Position numbers and translations under genes: made by a program. A stretch of 64,000 bases of DNA from a virus. The stretch is from positions 31,821-95,820 of IMG/VR virus record IMGVR_UViG_3300046820_002180. The stretch is one strand, 5' to 3'. Below are positions 52,502 to 61,410 of the stretch, piece after piece; positions within the stretch are counted from its first letter, which is position 1, and every line of letters begins with the position of its first letter. The notes under the pieces are model-generated. The model ran no database searches. It had not been told where the DNA came from and saw only the letters and a list, made by a program, of their open reading frames with translations.

Positions 52502-53785
52502 TTATTTTTTCTTATTTTCGATTAGTGATGTGAAAAATTCCACATCATCTTTGTTATTTAATAATTCTATCACTAACTTTTTATTATTCTCAAATCTATC
52601 TTTTAGATTGATATAATTTGAAATGAAATTATCTTTATTTTTATATATCCTTTTTACCTCATCAAACAGTTTAAATAATCGTTTTCTTTGGTCCAATTCA
52701 GAATCGTATGAATGGTCTAATATATCTTCAAACACATCAAACCCATAAACATTTTTAACCGTTTTTACGTGGTCCATACTTGCAACATAAAGTGGATATT
52801 GATTAAAGAAAAGAGGTTTGAATGTTTTCTCACTTAAATGGACAACATTATCTCTCTTAAAACAAGATTCCGTAGTTATGTTAACATATGAGTTCTCATA
52901 TGTTTGCTTCTCATAAACTCGATTCCATTCAATGTGAAACGGAAGACTCTTTACGTGACTATCCCAATCCTTGTCAAACCAATCAATATTATCCTCATAT
53001 CTACTTTTTTTAATATCAATCTCTTCAAAAAAATCAATCTCAGATTTCATTTTTTGAATTTCCTTTTCAGTGAATAATTCGTGATAAAAAGTGGTTATGG
53101 TTGTATGTTTCATATCCATTTTATGATTCCACCCCATCACCAAAGACCAATCAACCTCTTGTAATAATTTGTTCTTTTTAAGTAAAACTAAAAGCGCGTA
53201 TCTATGAACTTTTGGAGTCCTATTATGTGAAACAAAAAATTCAGATTGTTTATCAGTTATGAAATCAGTATCGTGCATATCTAATTCCTTAGCAACTTTG
53301 ATTGGTAAGAATTTAATTGTATGAACGTTCAAACTTAAATTGTTATCCTCTTTGTACTTCTTTAAATTGTAATTGTTGTTGATAACATATATTTGTTTTG
53401 GGTCTATTCCTTTATCTATTACCCATTTCTCAATTCCAATAACGGTTTCTTCGGTTTCCACCTCGTGTTCATTTAAAAAAATAACATAGAGGTTTGGATT
53501 TTCTTTCAGATGTTTAATTACCTTGGTTGGTAATGGTAATATGTTATGTGCTTTTAGTGCGTGACCAATCTCGTGAATATGACCGATGATATAATAGAAA
53601 TTTTCATCAGGATAATTCTTAACCTCAGTTATCCTAAATCTTTTGAAATTTTTAAATTCATAAAAATTCAATAAACCATCGAATCTTCTGAAATTATTTG
53701 CGCCAAATTCTTTCTCACCATTAATATTTGGATGAGTTGCATTGTGATGCCAATCGTCATAAACTAAATTTAAAAAATTACCCAT
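52502..53785 (-). CDS. Member 2 of the three-paralogue GT-B-like family
   Basis: This 427-residue protein shares FFVSHNRTPKVHRYALLVLL (about 195-214) and a C-terminal VNITTESCFKRDNVVHLSEKTFKPLFF (about 300-326) followed by YGFDVFEDILDHSYDSELDQRKR with the copies at 45866 and 55996. It is the most divergent copy. Its role is inferred as a glycosyltransferase from the SEKxxKP motif and the neighbourhood. It ends directly at the next gene's start. Confidence 0.55.
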   Translation of the reverse strand: MGNFLNLVYDDWHHNATHPNINGEKEFGANNFRRFDGLLNFYEFKNFKRFRITEVKNYPDENFYYIIGHIHEIGHALKAHNILPLPTKVIKHLKENPNLYVIFLNEHEVETEETVIGIEKWVIDKGIDPKQIYVINNNYNLKKYKEDNNLSLNVHTIKFLPIKVAKELDMHDTDFITDKQSEFFVSHNRTPKVHRYALLVLLKKNKLLQEVDWSLVMGWNHKMDMKHTTITTFYHELFTEKEIQKMKSEIDFFEEIDIKKSRYEDNIDWFDKDWDSHVKSLPFHIEWNRVYEKQTYENSYVNITTESCFKRDNVVHLSEKTFKPLFFNQYPLYVASMDHVKTVKNVYGFDVFEDILDHSYDSELDQRKRLFKLFDEVKRIYKNKDNFISNYINLKDRFENNKKLVIELLNNKDDVEFFTSLIENKKK

Positions 53786-54402
53786 TTACCTGTTCCGTAG
53801 TGCGGCCATTGTTTAATATAATTATACCAAATTACACCCTCAGGCGCTTCAGTTTTTACTTTCCAAGTTTCAATTGTTGGAGTATTAGTTGATACACCAT
53901 TATCCTCAACCACAAATTGAATTGGGAGGTCAAAGTTCTTGGCATATTTGTAGTTTTCCATAAAACCACCAGTCTCGAAAGCCATATCACCAACGAAACA
54001 CCACACCTTATCAGTACTACCTTGTTGTTTCAAAGCCATTGCAACACCAACAGCAATTGGTATAGTACCACCAACAATTGCTGATGAATAAAACTTCTCC
54101 TCTTTATTCACAATTGTAATTGACCTACCTGCTAATATCTCCTCTTCTAACCATTCAGAAGGTACACCTTTTAATAATGCGTGATAATGAGACCTCCAAG
54201 TTGAGAAAACCCAATCTGTTGTTTTAACTCTTTTGAAAATTTCAATTAATTCATCCTCATTACCACCACTTAAATGGATTGGTCCACGAACTCTACCAGC
54301 TTCCCAATGGTCGGCCATTTTTCTTTCAAACTGTATAAGTCCTTCTTTATCCCATAACATCTCCCTAACAATTGGTAGATGGTCATCTAAATTTTTTATC
54401 AT
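53770..54402 (-). CDS. E1 alpha-like thiamine-diphosphate enzyme subunit (PP domain)
   Basis: This 210-residue protein matches the pyrophosphate-binding half of E1 alpha subunits. STWRSHYHALLKGV, SSAIVGGTIPIAVGVAMALK and GDMAFETGGFMENYKYAKNFDLPIQFVVEDN (split; about 140-170) form the GDx-N motif for Mg and diphosphate, with Met in place of the usual Gly. It is shorter than the usual 330-360 residues. Its Pyr-domain partner is at 48404, five genes away in the same operon. It overlaps the next gene by ATGA. Confidence 0.75.
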   Translation of the reverse strand: MIKNLDDHLPIVREMLWDKEGLIQFERKMADHWEAGRVRGPIHLSGGNEDELIEIFKRVKTTDWVFSTWRSHYHALLKGVPSEWLEEEILAGRSITIVNKEEKFYSSAIVGGTIPIAVGVAMALKQQGSTDKVWCFVGDMAFETGGFMENYKYAKNFDLPIQFVVEDNGVSTNTPTIETWKVKTEAPEGVIWYNYIKQWPHYGTGKWVIF

Positions 54403-54944
54403 CTGTCTCTTTTTTGTAATATTGGTTTATCTGTCGGCCATTCCATTTGATACTCAGGGTCATTCCATTTAACTACACCTTGTTCATTTGCATCTACATA
54501 ACCATCTTTATAGAATAGATTATAGTGAAACATACAATCAGTTAGTGCGTAATGTCCGTTTGCAAAACCTGGTGGAACTAATACTTGGTTTCTATCTTTC
54601 TCAGTAATCATAAATGATTCCCAATCACCATATGTCGGTGATGATGGTCTCATATCTAATACAACCAAGTAAATGTCACCAACAGCCGCCTGAACTAATT
54701 TCCAAGTTTTAGTATCGTAATGTAATCCTCTTAGAACACCCTTATATGATTTTGAAAATCTTCCGTGAATTGAGATTTCACTTTTATCATAATGAATGTG
54801 TCTCATCACAGGATGTTCTTCACTATGAAATGTTGTAAAAATTTCACCCCTATATTCTCTATAAATCGAAGGAGTGAAAATTGGTACTTGATAACCAAAA
54901 ACTTTTGATGGAGTTTCAACAAACTCATCCCATTTATTACTCAT
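54399..54944 (-). CDS. RmlC-like dTDP-sugar 3,5-epimerase
   Basis: This 181-residue cupin has the RmlC pattern. SFSKSYKGVLRGLHYDTKTWKLVQAAVGDIYLVVLDMR (split) includes the catalytic His in RGLHY (about 72). VPPGFANGHYALTDCMFHYNLFY is the second conserved block. It would invert C3 and C5 of a dTDP-4-keto-hexose. The N-terminus carries an extra 45 residues. It sits between the SDR at 54946 and the E1 alpha gene. Confidence 0.82.
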   Translation of the reverse strand: MSNKWDEFVETPSKVFGYQVPIFTPSIYREYRGEIFTTFHSEEHPVMRHIHYDKSEISIHGRFSKSYKGVLRGLHYDTKTWKLVQAAVGDIYLVVLDMRPSSPTYGDWESFMITEKDRNQVLVPPGFANGHYALTDCMFHYNLFYKDGYVDANEQGVVKWNDPEYQMEWPTDKPILQKRDR

Positions 54945-54945
54945 A

Positions 54946-55914
54946 TTATGTATTGTTTGCGTATCCTAATGGGAATCCATTTCTAAATTCCGATGTCATT
55001 TTTGGTATTAGTACTTGGTATGTTTTCATTAGTTCTTTAATACCATCATCCAAAGACCACTTTGGTTTCCATCCTGTCTTTTCAATCTTTTCATTTGAAA
55101 CTATGTAATCTCTTTTGTCAGGGTCTTCATAGAAATCTGAGTAAGTAATTGCAAAATCAGGAATGTATAATTTTATTTTTTCTAATAATTCTTGTTTACT
55201 TAAGTTAGCATCACTTAACCCGACATTGTAAACGTTCTCTTTCATTGTTTCATAATTTTCGAGAGCGAATGTAAACACATCACCAACATCTTGAATATGA
55301 ATGAAGTTACGTTTGAAATGTTTTTCAAATACAACAATGTATTTGTCGGTCATTGCTTTATAAACAAACTCATTTACCAACAAATCAGTTCTCATTCTTG
55401 GAGAAGAACCAAATACGGTTGCTAATCTAAAACAAGTTGCATTGGTGTAATTAAGTAAATGTCTTTCCGCTGCACATTTAGTTTCACCATATACCGATAT
55501 TGGATTTAATGGTGATTCTTCAGTACAAAATTTATCATCTTTACCAACACCATATCCACTATTTGTATTTGGATAGATAATCATTTGATTTGGACTAATG
55601 AAGTTCATCAAATTAATGATTTGATTATAGTTGATTTGTGTTGCTAATTCAGGGTCTTTTTTACAAGCAGGGAACCCGACAATTGCTGCTAATGGAATTA
55701 TAACATCGTGAGATTTAACTTCCCTTTCGAACAGGGTTAGATTTCTAACGTCACCATAAATGAAGTTATAATTTGGATTGTAAGTAAATTGGAGTGGGGA
55801 AATCTGATTGAACAATAACGTGTCAATTACAGTCACTTTATGACCCAAATCGAGTAGTTTTTTTGTTATCACTGAACCTAAGTATCCAGCACCTCCTGTG
55901 ATTAAAATTTTCAT
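54946..55914 (-). CDS. SDR NAD-dependent epimerase/dehydratase
   Basis: I take the ATG at 55914 (322 residues), because an upstream extension would begin with TTG inside the promoter. MKILITGGAGYLGSVITKKLL is the Rossmann motif. IIYPNTNSGYG and ISVYGETKCAAERH give the Ser/Thr and YxxxK residues, canonical here and unlike the other two SDRs of this operon. RLATVFGSSPRMR follows. It is probably a UDP- or GDP-sugar epimerase or dehydratase and is the first gene of the minus-strand operon. Confidence 0.85.
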   Translation of the reverse strand: MKILITGGAGYLGSVITKKLLDLGHKVTVIDTLLFNQISPLQFTYNPNYNFIYGDVRNLTLFEREVKSHDVIIPLAAIVGFPACKKDPELATQINYNQIINLMNFISPNQMIIYPNTNSGYGVGKDDKFCTEESPLNPISVYGETKCAAERHLLNYTNATCFRLATVFGSSPRMRTDLLVNEFVYKAMTDKYIVVFEKHFKRNFIHIQDVGDVFTFALENYETMKENVYNVGLSDANLSKQELLEKIKLYIPDFAITYSDFYEDPDKRDYIVSNEKIEKTGWKPKWSLDDGIKELMKTYQVLIPKMTSEFRNGFPLGYANNT

Positions 55915-55925
55915 ATCTGTAAACA

Positions 55926-55957
55926 CTAATTTAAATAATTTTTTATCAATAGTCAAC
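55926..55957 (-). promoter_or_regulatory. Promoter of the minus-strand sugar operon
   Basis: On the minus strand GTTG (complement of 55954-55957) is followed after 20 bases by TAAATTAG (complement of 55926-55933). The start codon at 55914 is 11 bases downstream. Confidence 0.5.
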
Positions 55958-55960
55958 CAC

Positions 55961-55991
55961 TTTAAATTTAAGAAAAAATTTTTTATATTTA
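55961..55991 (+). promoter_or_regulatory. Divergent promoter for the 55996 gene
   Basis: TTTA at 55961-55964, 19 bases, then TATATTTA at 55984-55991. The GTG start at 55996 follows after 4 bases, predicting a leaderless transcript. Confidence 0.45.
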
Positions 55992-55995
55992 AACT

Positions 55996-57267
55996 GTGGA
56001 AGAAAAAATTATTTGCAGTTTAGAGGATTGGGACAGTATTCTAAACTATTATAGACCAAACGGTTCGTCCAAAACCTGGTACATTAAGGAGTTAAAAAGA
56101 TTGGCAATACCACATATGTGGGGTCAATGGAATGTGTACACCGAACAAGGTGAGATGTTCCAAGACGGACATATGAGAAATTCCATCACTCCAACCCATA
56201 GTAGTCTGATAAAATATACCCCAAAAGAGGAGATTGGTGATTCCAAACACATATACATAATCAATGTGTATAGTCACGATTTTTTCACACTTAACAATGA
56301 GATTGGGTTAAAGTGTATATCTCCCGAGTACATCGAAGATATTAGAAATGGTAAGTGTAAAATATTGATGTTCTTCATTTATGAGGGATACTCAGGCATC
56401 CAAAACAACTATGATTTTGAAATGATTGAAAAGTGGAGATTACAGATGAATTTTCCTGTAAATTCAATTTACTATGTCTGCGGTAATCTTTTATCTGAAC
56501 AAATTGTTAAAAACAAAGGTCTTGGATACCAAGCTAGAGGTATTCACTATTTTGAACCGTGGAACCAATATAAAGGACCAATGGTGGACTTTAAACCAAG
56601 TGATGACAAATACCTATTTCTATCCTATAATCGTCAACCTAGACACCATAGATTACGTTTTATGATTGATTTATATGAAAAGGGGTTGATATATGATGGT
56701 TTAATAAGTTTAGATAAAATCGTACATCCATTACCTTATTCCGTACCACCTGAAGTCTATCACTTTTTTTACAACAACACACCATTTATGATTGATAGTA
56801 TGCCAGAACTACGATTCAATCTTGCGTGTAACATAACCACTGAAGATTTTGAAAGAACTTTTGTTTCAGTTGTTACTGAAACATTGGTAGATACGGGTAC
56901 ATTATTCTTTTCAGAAAAGATATGGAAACCAATTATGGTTGGACATCCATTCTTATTATATGGTAATGAAGGTTCATTAAAGTATTTAAAATCAATTGGT
57001 TACAAAACTTTTGATAGATGGTGGGATGAAAGTTATGATAGTGAACCTGATAGAGATAAGAGAAGTAAAATGATAGTTGATGAGCTATTAAAATTGAAGC
57101 AGAAATCAAAAGAAGAGTTAATTAAAATTAGAGAGGAGATACAAGAGGTATTGGTTCACAATAAAGAAAACTATAATCGAATTTATAAAGAGAAGTATAG
57201 TGAAAGTGACCAATCATCAACAATAAGGGAAGTTTTATTAGAAATGTGGAATGAATTAAATGGGTAG
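55996..57267 (+). CDS. Member 3 of the three-paralogue GT-B-like family
   Basis: This 423-residue protein begins with GTG, since there is no closer ATG. It has YLFLSYNRQPRHHRLRFMI (about 209-227) and FVSVVTETLVDTGTLFFSEKIWKPIMVGHPF (about 293-323, split) then IGYKTFDRWWDESYDSEPDRDKR. These line up with the copies at 45866 and 52502. It is inferred to be a glycosyltransferase of GT-B type. It overlaps the next gene by 8 bases. Confidence 0.6.
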   Translation: MEEKIICSLEDWDSILNYYRPNGSSKTWYIKELKRLAIPHMWGQWNVYTEQGEMFQDGHMRNSITPTHSSLIKYTPKEEIGDSKHIYIINVYSHDFFTLNNEIGLKCISPEYIEDIRNGKCKILMFFIYEGYSGIQNNYDFEMIEKWRLQMNFPVNSIYYVCGNLLSEQIVKNKGLGYQARGIHYFEPWNQYKGPMVDFKPSDDKYLFLSYNRQPRHHRLRFMIDLYEKGLIYDGLISLDKIVHPLPYSVPPEVYHFFYNNTPFMIDSMPELRFNLACNITTEDFERTFVSVVTETLVDTGTLFFSEKIWKPIMVGHPFLLYGNEGSLKYLKSIGYKTFDRWWDESYDSEPDRDKRSKMIVDELLKLKQKSKEELIKIREEIQEVLVHNKENYNRIYKEKYSESDQSSTIREVLLEMWNELNG

Positions 57268-58000
57268 ACTTTTTACATTTGGTTGTAGTTTCACGAGTTA
57301 TATTTGGCCTACGTGGGCAGATTTTGTTGCTCTAAATTTTGACATTCATCAAAATTGGGCAAATGCTGGTGCCGGTAACTACTTTATATCATCAAGATTA
57401 TACGAATGTAATTCCGTAAATAAATTAACGAAGGATGATACTGTATTATTGATGTTTAGTCAATATTTCAGAAATGATATGATTGACAAAAATTCCAATT
57501 GGATAAACGCGGGTAATCTCTACAATCAAACTTTATATGGTCACGATTTTGTTACCAAATATTGGACCGATGAACACGGATATTTTATGAGTTGGTACAA
57601 CATATTGAGTGTGAAGTACTTATTAGATAGTATTGGTTGTAAGTATAAGTTTATGTCTGCATTTGACATATCATTACAAAAAGGGTCGTTAGAAAACACA
57701 CCAAAAAGAATGGTTAATTGTAGTAACGAACTACAAAAAATACTAACCGTCGATAATTTAATGGATTTTAATGAAGGTAAACCACAATATAACTTTATTG
57801 ATGAGTTTGATTCACACCCAACAATAACAACCCATTTGAATTGGGTAAAGACAAGGTTACCTGAGTATTATACTGAAAGTATGGATATGGTTGCGGAAAA
57901 ATGGGAGTCATTGGTTGAAAAAGACAAAAAAAATACATATATTAACTTCAAACAAATAGTTGAAAAAAGTAGAGATTTCTCTGACTTTAAAAGTATATGA
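57260..58000 (+). CDS. SGNH-like hydrolase, second copy
   Basis: This 246-residue protein starts MGRLFTFGCSFTSYIWPTW (block I Ser in GCSFT). It has NWANAGAGNYFISSRL (block II/III Gly and Asn) and DEFDSHPTITTHLNWV (block V DxHP, about 175-178). The fold matches SGNH hydrolases of the kind seen near glycan genes, which act as acyl-esterases or acyltransferases. It overlaps both neighbours by 4-8 bases. Confidence 0.6.
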   Translation: MGRLFTFGCSFTSYIWPTWADFVALNFDIHQNWANAGAGNYFISSRLYECNSVNKLTKDDTVLLMFSQYFRNDMIDKNSNWINAGNLYNQTLYGHDFVTKYWTDEHGYFMSWYNILSVKYLLDSIGCKYKFMSAFDISLQKGSLENTPKRMVNCSNELQKILTVDNLMDFNEGKPQYNFIDEFDSHPTITTHLNWVKTRLPEYYTESMDMVAEKWESLVEKDKKNTYINFKQIVEKSRDFSDFKSI

Positions 58001-59022
58001 AAATAGTACACACATACATACAAACAGGAAATAGCGGTCCATTAAATAAGAATATATTTTATTTAATGTCATTATCTCTATTGTTAGCTAAAAGACATTA
58101 TGGGTATGTTGTGTTGTATACAAATCAAGAGGTAGGTGATATCGTTAAAAAGATAGGTTTACCTTATGATGAAATCAATACTGATGTTTTAAAAGACGTA
58201 AACGTTAAAACCTTTTCGGTGCCTAAATTAGTTGTTTATTCACAACAAACCGAACCTTACATTCACATTGATTTAGATACTTTTATTTTTAAAAAGATAT
58301 TCTTCAACGATTTTGAAAACATTTACTCCACCTTTGCTGAAGGTAGCGGAGACATACTTAACTTTGAAAGAACAAATACTTCTTTTTATACAACGTACGT
58401 TAAAAGAAGTTTTGAAATTCAAAGTAAATTACCCGAAGAGTTTTTAAAATACGTTAAGTTCAATAATGTTCCGAATATGTCAGTATTTGGTGGACATAAC
58501 TTTGAATTGATTAAAGAATCTTCAAAATATTGTTTAGAACTATACCAAAACCATACTGACTTTTTCGATTCAAATTATTATAACGCTTGTATCATTGAAC
58601 AACTATTCATTCCTGCAGCGATGAGAATGATAAAGGGTGACCACAATTTAGAAAACTTCAAATTCCTATTCGAACATAATCCAACATATATTGAGTTTAG
58701 TAAAGGTAAAGATTGGGATTTTCCTTTTGGGATAAGGTCTGGTGAAGATTTAACTATGGTTGATGATTATCACAATTTATTTAAAAGAGTAATGTTTGAC
58801 TTCAATGGATTTTTACATTTGAATGGATATAAAAATTTTGAGGAGATTATTTTCTTAATAAAAGAACGTATCATTGAAGATTTTAATGGTCTAAACTACA
58901 TTGCGATTATTGATAATATGTTTCCTAAACAGACAAAGTCTGATGAAATTAGTTTAATGTACTATAAGTACTTATTATCATTAACCAACAGACTTAATGG
59001 TCTAATAATGAAAACTAAATAA
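57997..59022 (+). CDS. DUF6734-like GT-A-type protein
   Basis: This 341-residue protein has MKIVHTYIQTG, then LVVYSQQTEPYIHIDLDTFIFKK (about 75-100, DLD metal-like motif) and NMSVFGGHNFELI. This fits the DUF6734 group (from memory), which looks like GT-A glycosyltransferases. The gene at 61410 is a related copy. It starts by ATGA overlap with the SGNH gene. Confidence 0.62.
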   Translation: MKIVHTYIQTGNSGPLNKNIFYLMSLSLLLAKRHYGYVVLYTNQEVGDIVKKIGLPYDEINTDVLKDVNVKTFSVPKLVVYSQQTEPYIHIDLDTFIFKKIFFNDFENIYSTFAEGSGDILNFERTNTSFYTTYVKRSFEIQSKLPEEFLKYVKFNNVPNMSVFGGHNFELIKESSKYCLELYQNHTDFFDSNYYNACIIEQLFIPAAMRMIKGDHNLENFKFLFEHNPTYIEFSKGKDWDFPFGIRSGEDLTMVDDYHNLFKRVMFDFNGFLHLNGYKNFEEIIFLIKERIIEDFNGLNYIAIIDNMFPKQTKSDEISLMYYKYLLSLTNRLNGLIMKTK

Positions 59023-59031
59023 TTATAATAG

Positions 59032-60669
59032 ATGTATATTATTGGAGTATCCGCATATTATCACGATTCTTCTGCTTGTCTTTTTAAAGATGGGGAATTA
59101 GTCTTTGCTTGTGAGGAAGAAAAGTTCACTGGAATCAAACACGATAGTTCATTTCCTGAAAAGACTATAGAATACATTTTTAACCACTTCAATTTAAAAA
59201 AATCGGACATCGAGGCGGTTTGTTATTATGAGAATCCAAAACTCAGGTTCAAAAGAAGGAAGTCGTTTTTCACTTCATTAAAAACTAACATCAAAGTTTG
59301 GTGGAATTTAAGAAAGATATCTGATAAGATACATTATACCTCACATCATATGTCACATATGGCTTATTCGTATTTATCATCGAATTTTGATAAGGCGGTT
59401 ATAGTATCTGTTGACGGTGTTGGTGAAACCTCAACAGTTTCATTCGGTAAAGGTATCAATGGGGTGGTTCACAATATTAAGACAATCGAATACCCTGATT
59501 CATTAGGGTTATACTATTCAGCAATGACTGCCTTTCTTGGTTTTAAACCAAACGAAGGTGAGTATAAAGTAATGGGTTTGGCTGCATATGGTGACCCCGA
59601 AAGATTTAGAAGTAAAGTTGCTCAGTTAATTAATTTTGATGGATATAAATTATCCTGTAATATGGATTGTTTCATATGGAATAAATCCGATGACACAATG
59701 TTTAATTACAAATTAGCTGATTTATTAGGTATTGAAAATAGATTACCAAATACCCCTCTTACTGAAGACCACAAAGATTTAGCGGCGTCAGTACAAGAAA
59801 GATATGAAGAGTTGTTTTTCCAATTAATAAAAGATGCGAAATTGTTTTATCATTCAGATAACATTTGTATTGGGGGAGGTTGTGCGTATAATGGATGTGC
59901 TAATGGTAAAATAATTAAAAATGGAATTTTTAAAAAGGTATGGGTACCACCAGCACCTTCTGATGCGGGTTCTTGTATTGGTTCTTGTTTAGATTATTTA
60001 TCTAAAGTTAAAGGTCTTAATGTAAGAGTTACACCAACACCATTTTTAGGTCCTTCTTATAGTCATAATGAAATTCAAAATACATTAAACAAATACGGAC
60101 ATAAAATATTTTATAGAAAACACACAAAAGAAAGATTATATAAAAGGACTGCACAATATCTAAGTATGGGGTTAGTTGTTGGATGGTTTCAAGATAAGAT
60201 TGAATTTGGTGCAAGGGCTTTAGGTAATAGGTCAATATTAGCGAATCCAACAGTGCCAGATATGCAAGAAAGAATTAATAAAGTAATTAAAAAAAGAGAA
60301 GGGTTTAGACCATTTGCACCTATGGTGACGTTCGAACGTCAAAGTGAATTCTTTGATTCAAAAGAATATATCCCATATATGAATCAAGTGGTTAATGTGT
60401 TGAAAAAATATAGAGATAAATTACCGGCAGTTACTCACGTTGATGGTAGTGCGAGAGTACAATCTGTAACACCACACAACCCAATTTACTCATTATTAAA
60501 AGAATTTGAAGAAAGAACTGATTACCCAATATTATTGAATACATCTTTTAATGTTAAAGATAAAACAATGGTTTTAACACCGGAAGATGCTATATTAACA
60601 TATTTGGACACAGCTATGGACATATTGGTGATTGGTGATTATATTATCTATAAAAACGGAAACAAATGA
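59032..60669 (+). CDS. Carbamoyltransferase (NodU/CmcH/TobZ family)
   Basis: This 545-residue protein has the two-part layout of O-carbamoyltransferases. The N-terminal YrdC-independent Kae1-like half begins MYIIGVSAYYHDSSACLF and has SHHMSHMAYSYL (metal His) and VSVDGVGETSTVSFGKG. The C-terminal half has ARALGNRSILANP and REGFRPFAPMV, then PILLNTSFNVKDKTMVLTPEDA. It transfers a carbamoyl group from carbamoyl phosphate via an adenylate to a hydroxyl, probably of a sugar here. Length is normal. Confidence 0.92.
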   Translation: MYIIGVSAYYHDSSACLFKDGELVFACEEEKFTGIKHDSSFPEKTIEYIFNHFNLKKSDIEAVCYYENPKLRFKRRKSFFTSLKTNIKVWWNLRKISDKIHYTSHHMSHMAYSYLSSNFDKAVIVSVDGVGETSTVSFGKGINGVVHNIKTIEYPDSLGLYYSAMTAFLGFKPNEGEYKVMGLAAYGDPERFRSKVAQLINFDGYKLSCNMDCFIWNKSDDTMFNYKLADLLGIENRLPNTPLTEDHKDLAASVQERYEELFFQLIKDAKLFYHSDNICIGGGCAYNGCANGKIIKNGIFKKVWVPPAPSDAGSCIGSCLDYLSKVKGLNVRVTPTPFLGPSYSHNEIQNTLNKYGHKIFYRKHTKERLYKRTAQYLSMGLVVGWFQDKIEFGARALGNRSILANPTVPDMQERINKVIKKREGFRPFAPMVTFERQSEFFDSKEYIPYMNQVVNVLKKYRDKLPAVTHVDGSARVQSVTPHNPIYSLLKEFEERTDYPILLNTSFNVKDKTMVLTPEDAILTYLDTAMDILVIGDYIIYKNGNK

Positions 60670-60782
60670 AAACATTTATTGGATGGTTAACCCACAAATG
60701 GGTTGAATGGAAAAAGAAAAGAGAATTTAAAAAGAAATTAGCTGAACTTAAAAAAAGAGACCCATTCATTTATAAACACTAA
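60666..60782 (+). CDS. 38-residue basic ORF linked to the carbamoyltransferase
   Basis: ATG at 60666 overlaps the carbamoyltransferase stop and opens MKTFIGWLTHKWVEWKKKRE, then FKKKLAELKKRDPFIYKH, ending at 60782. Short basic ORFs ending KKRDPFIYK are a usual companion of carbamoyltransferase genes in phages and bacteria, as I recall. It is amphipathic and may bind membrane or the enzyme. Coupled translation supports it as a real gene. Confidence 0.65.
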   Translation: MKTFIGWLTHKWVEWKKKREFKKKLAELKKRDPFIYKH

Positions 60783-60783
60783 A

Positions 60784-61410
60784 ATGGACGACATTATTGT
60801 ATTAGTGGCGGTTGGTGAGTATTATAACCAAGAAATAAAAGATTATTATTGGGACTTAAAAAACTCAGGTTTTACTATCAAAGTACTAACAGACGAACCA
60901 TCACATTATGATATAAATGATATATCATTATATAATAGACCAATTTTTAATTATTTTGATAAAATACATTTTTCATTAAAAATAGTTGAAGAATATGGTA
61001 ATAATGTCATTTATATGGACGGTACATCTGCATTACCTAAACATATTCTTACAAACATATCATCTCGTTCTGAATCCGACTTCATATACACGTCGAATTG
61101 GCCAAAGGGTAATTTTTATGGATATGAAGACGACCCTTGTTTTAGGTATTTGTTTGAGTATTTTCGTTACAAAAACATACCCATTATCAATTACCCAACA
61201 ATTTTAGAACAGGTTATGGTCTTTAAAAAGACCATTAATTATAAACTGATTAATAAAGAATTACAAATCCTACAAACCGTATTTGATTACATTTCTGTAA
61301 TGAATGATAATACATATATAAGACCATTTGTATTAGGTTCTGCGGAAGGGTTAGCACTTTCAATAGTCTTAACTAATAACGATATTCCATTTACAAAAAT
61401 TGATATATAA
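60784..61410 (+). CDS. GT-A-like glycosyltransferase
   Basis: This 208-residue protein has MDDIIVLVAVGEYYNQEIKDY, FTIKVLTDEPSHYD, NYFDKIHFSLKIVEEYGNNVIYMDGTSALP (split; Asp about 81 in YMDGTS replaces the usual DxD). The overall order of elements is the same as in the gene at 36853, so the two are probably distant paralogues. It starts one base after the small ORF. Confidence 0.5.
   Translation: MDDIIVLVAVGEYYNQEIKDYYWDLKNSGFTIKVLTDEPSHYDINDISLYNRPIFNYFDKIHFSLKIVEEYGNNVIYMDGTSALPKHILTNISSRSESDFIYTSNWPKGNFYGYEDDPCFRYLFEYFRYKNIPIINYPTILEQVMVFKKTINYKLINKELQILQTVFDYISVMNDNTYIRPFVLGSAEGLALSIVLTNNDIPFTKIDI

Noticed and set aside
54946-55956. The longer form of the SDR starting with TTG
   Set aside because: The Rossmann motif begins at the ATG at 55914, and the extension would cover the promoter.
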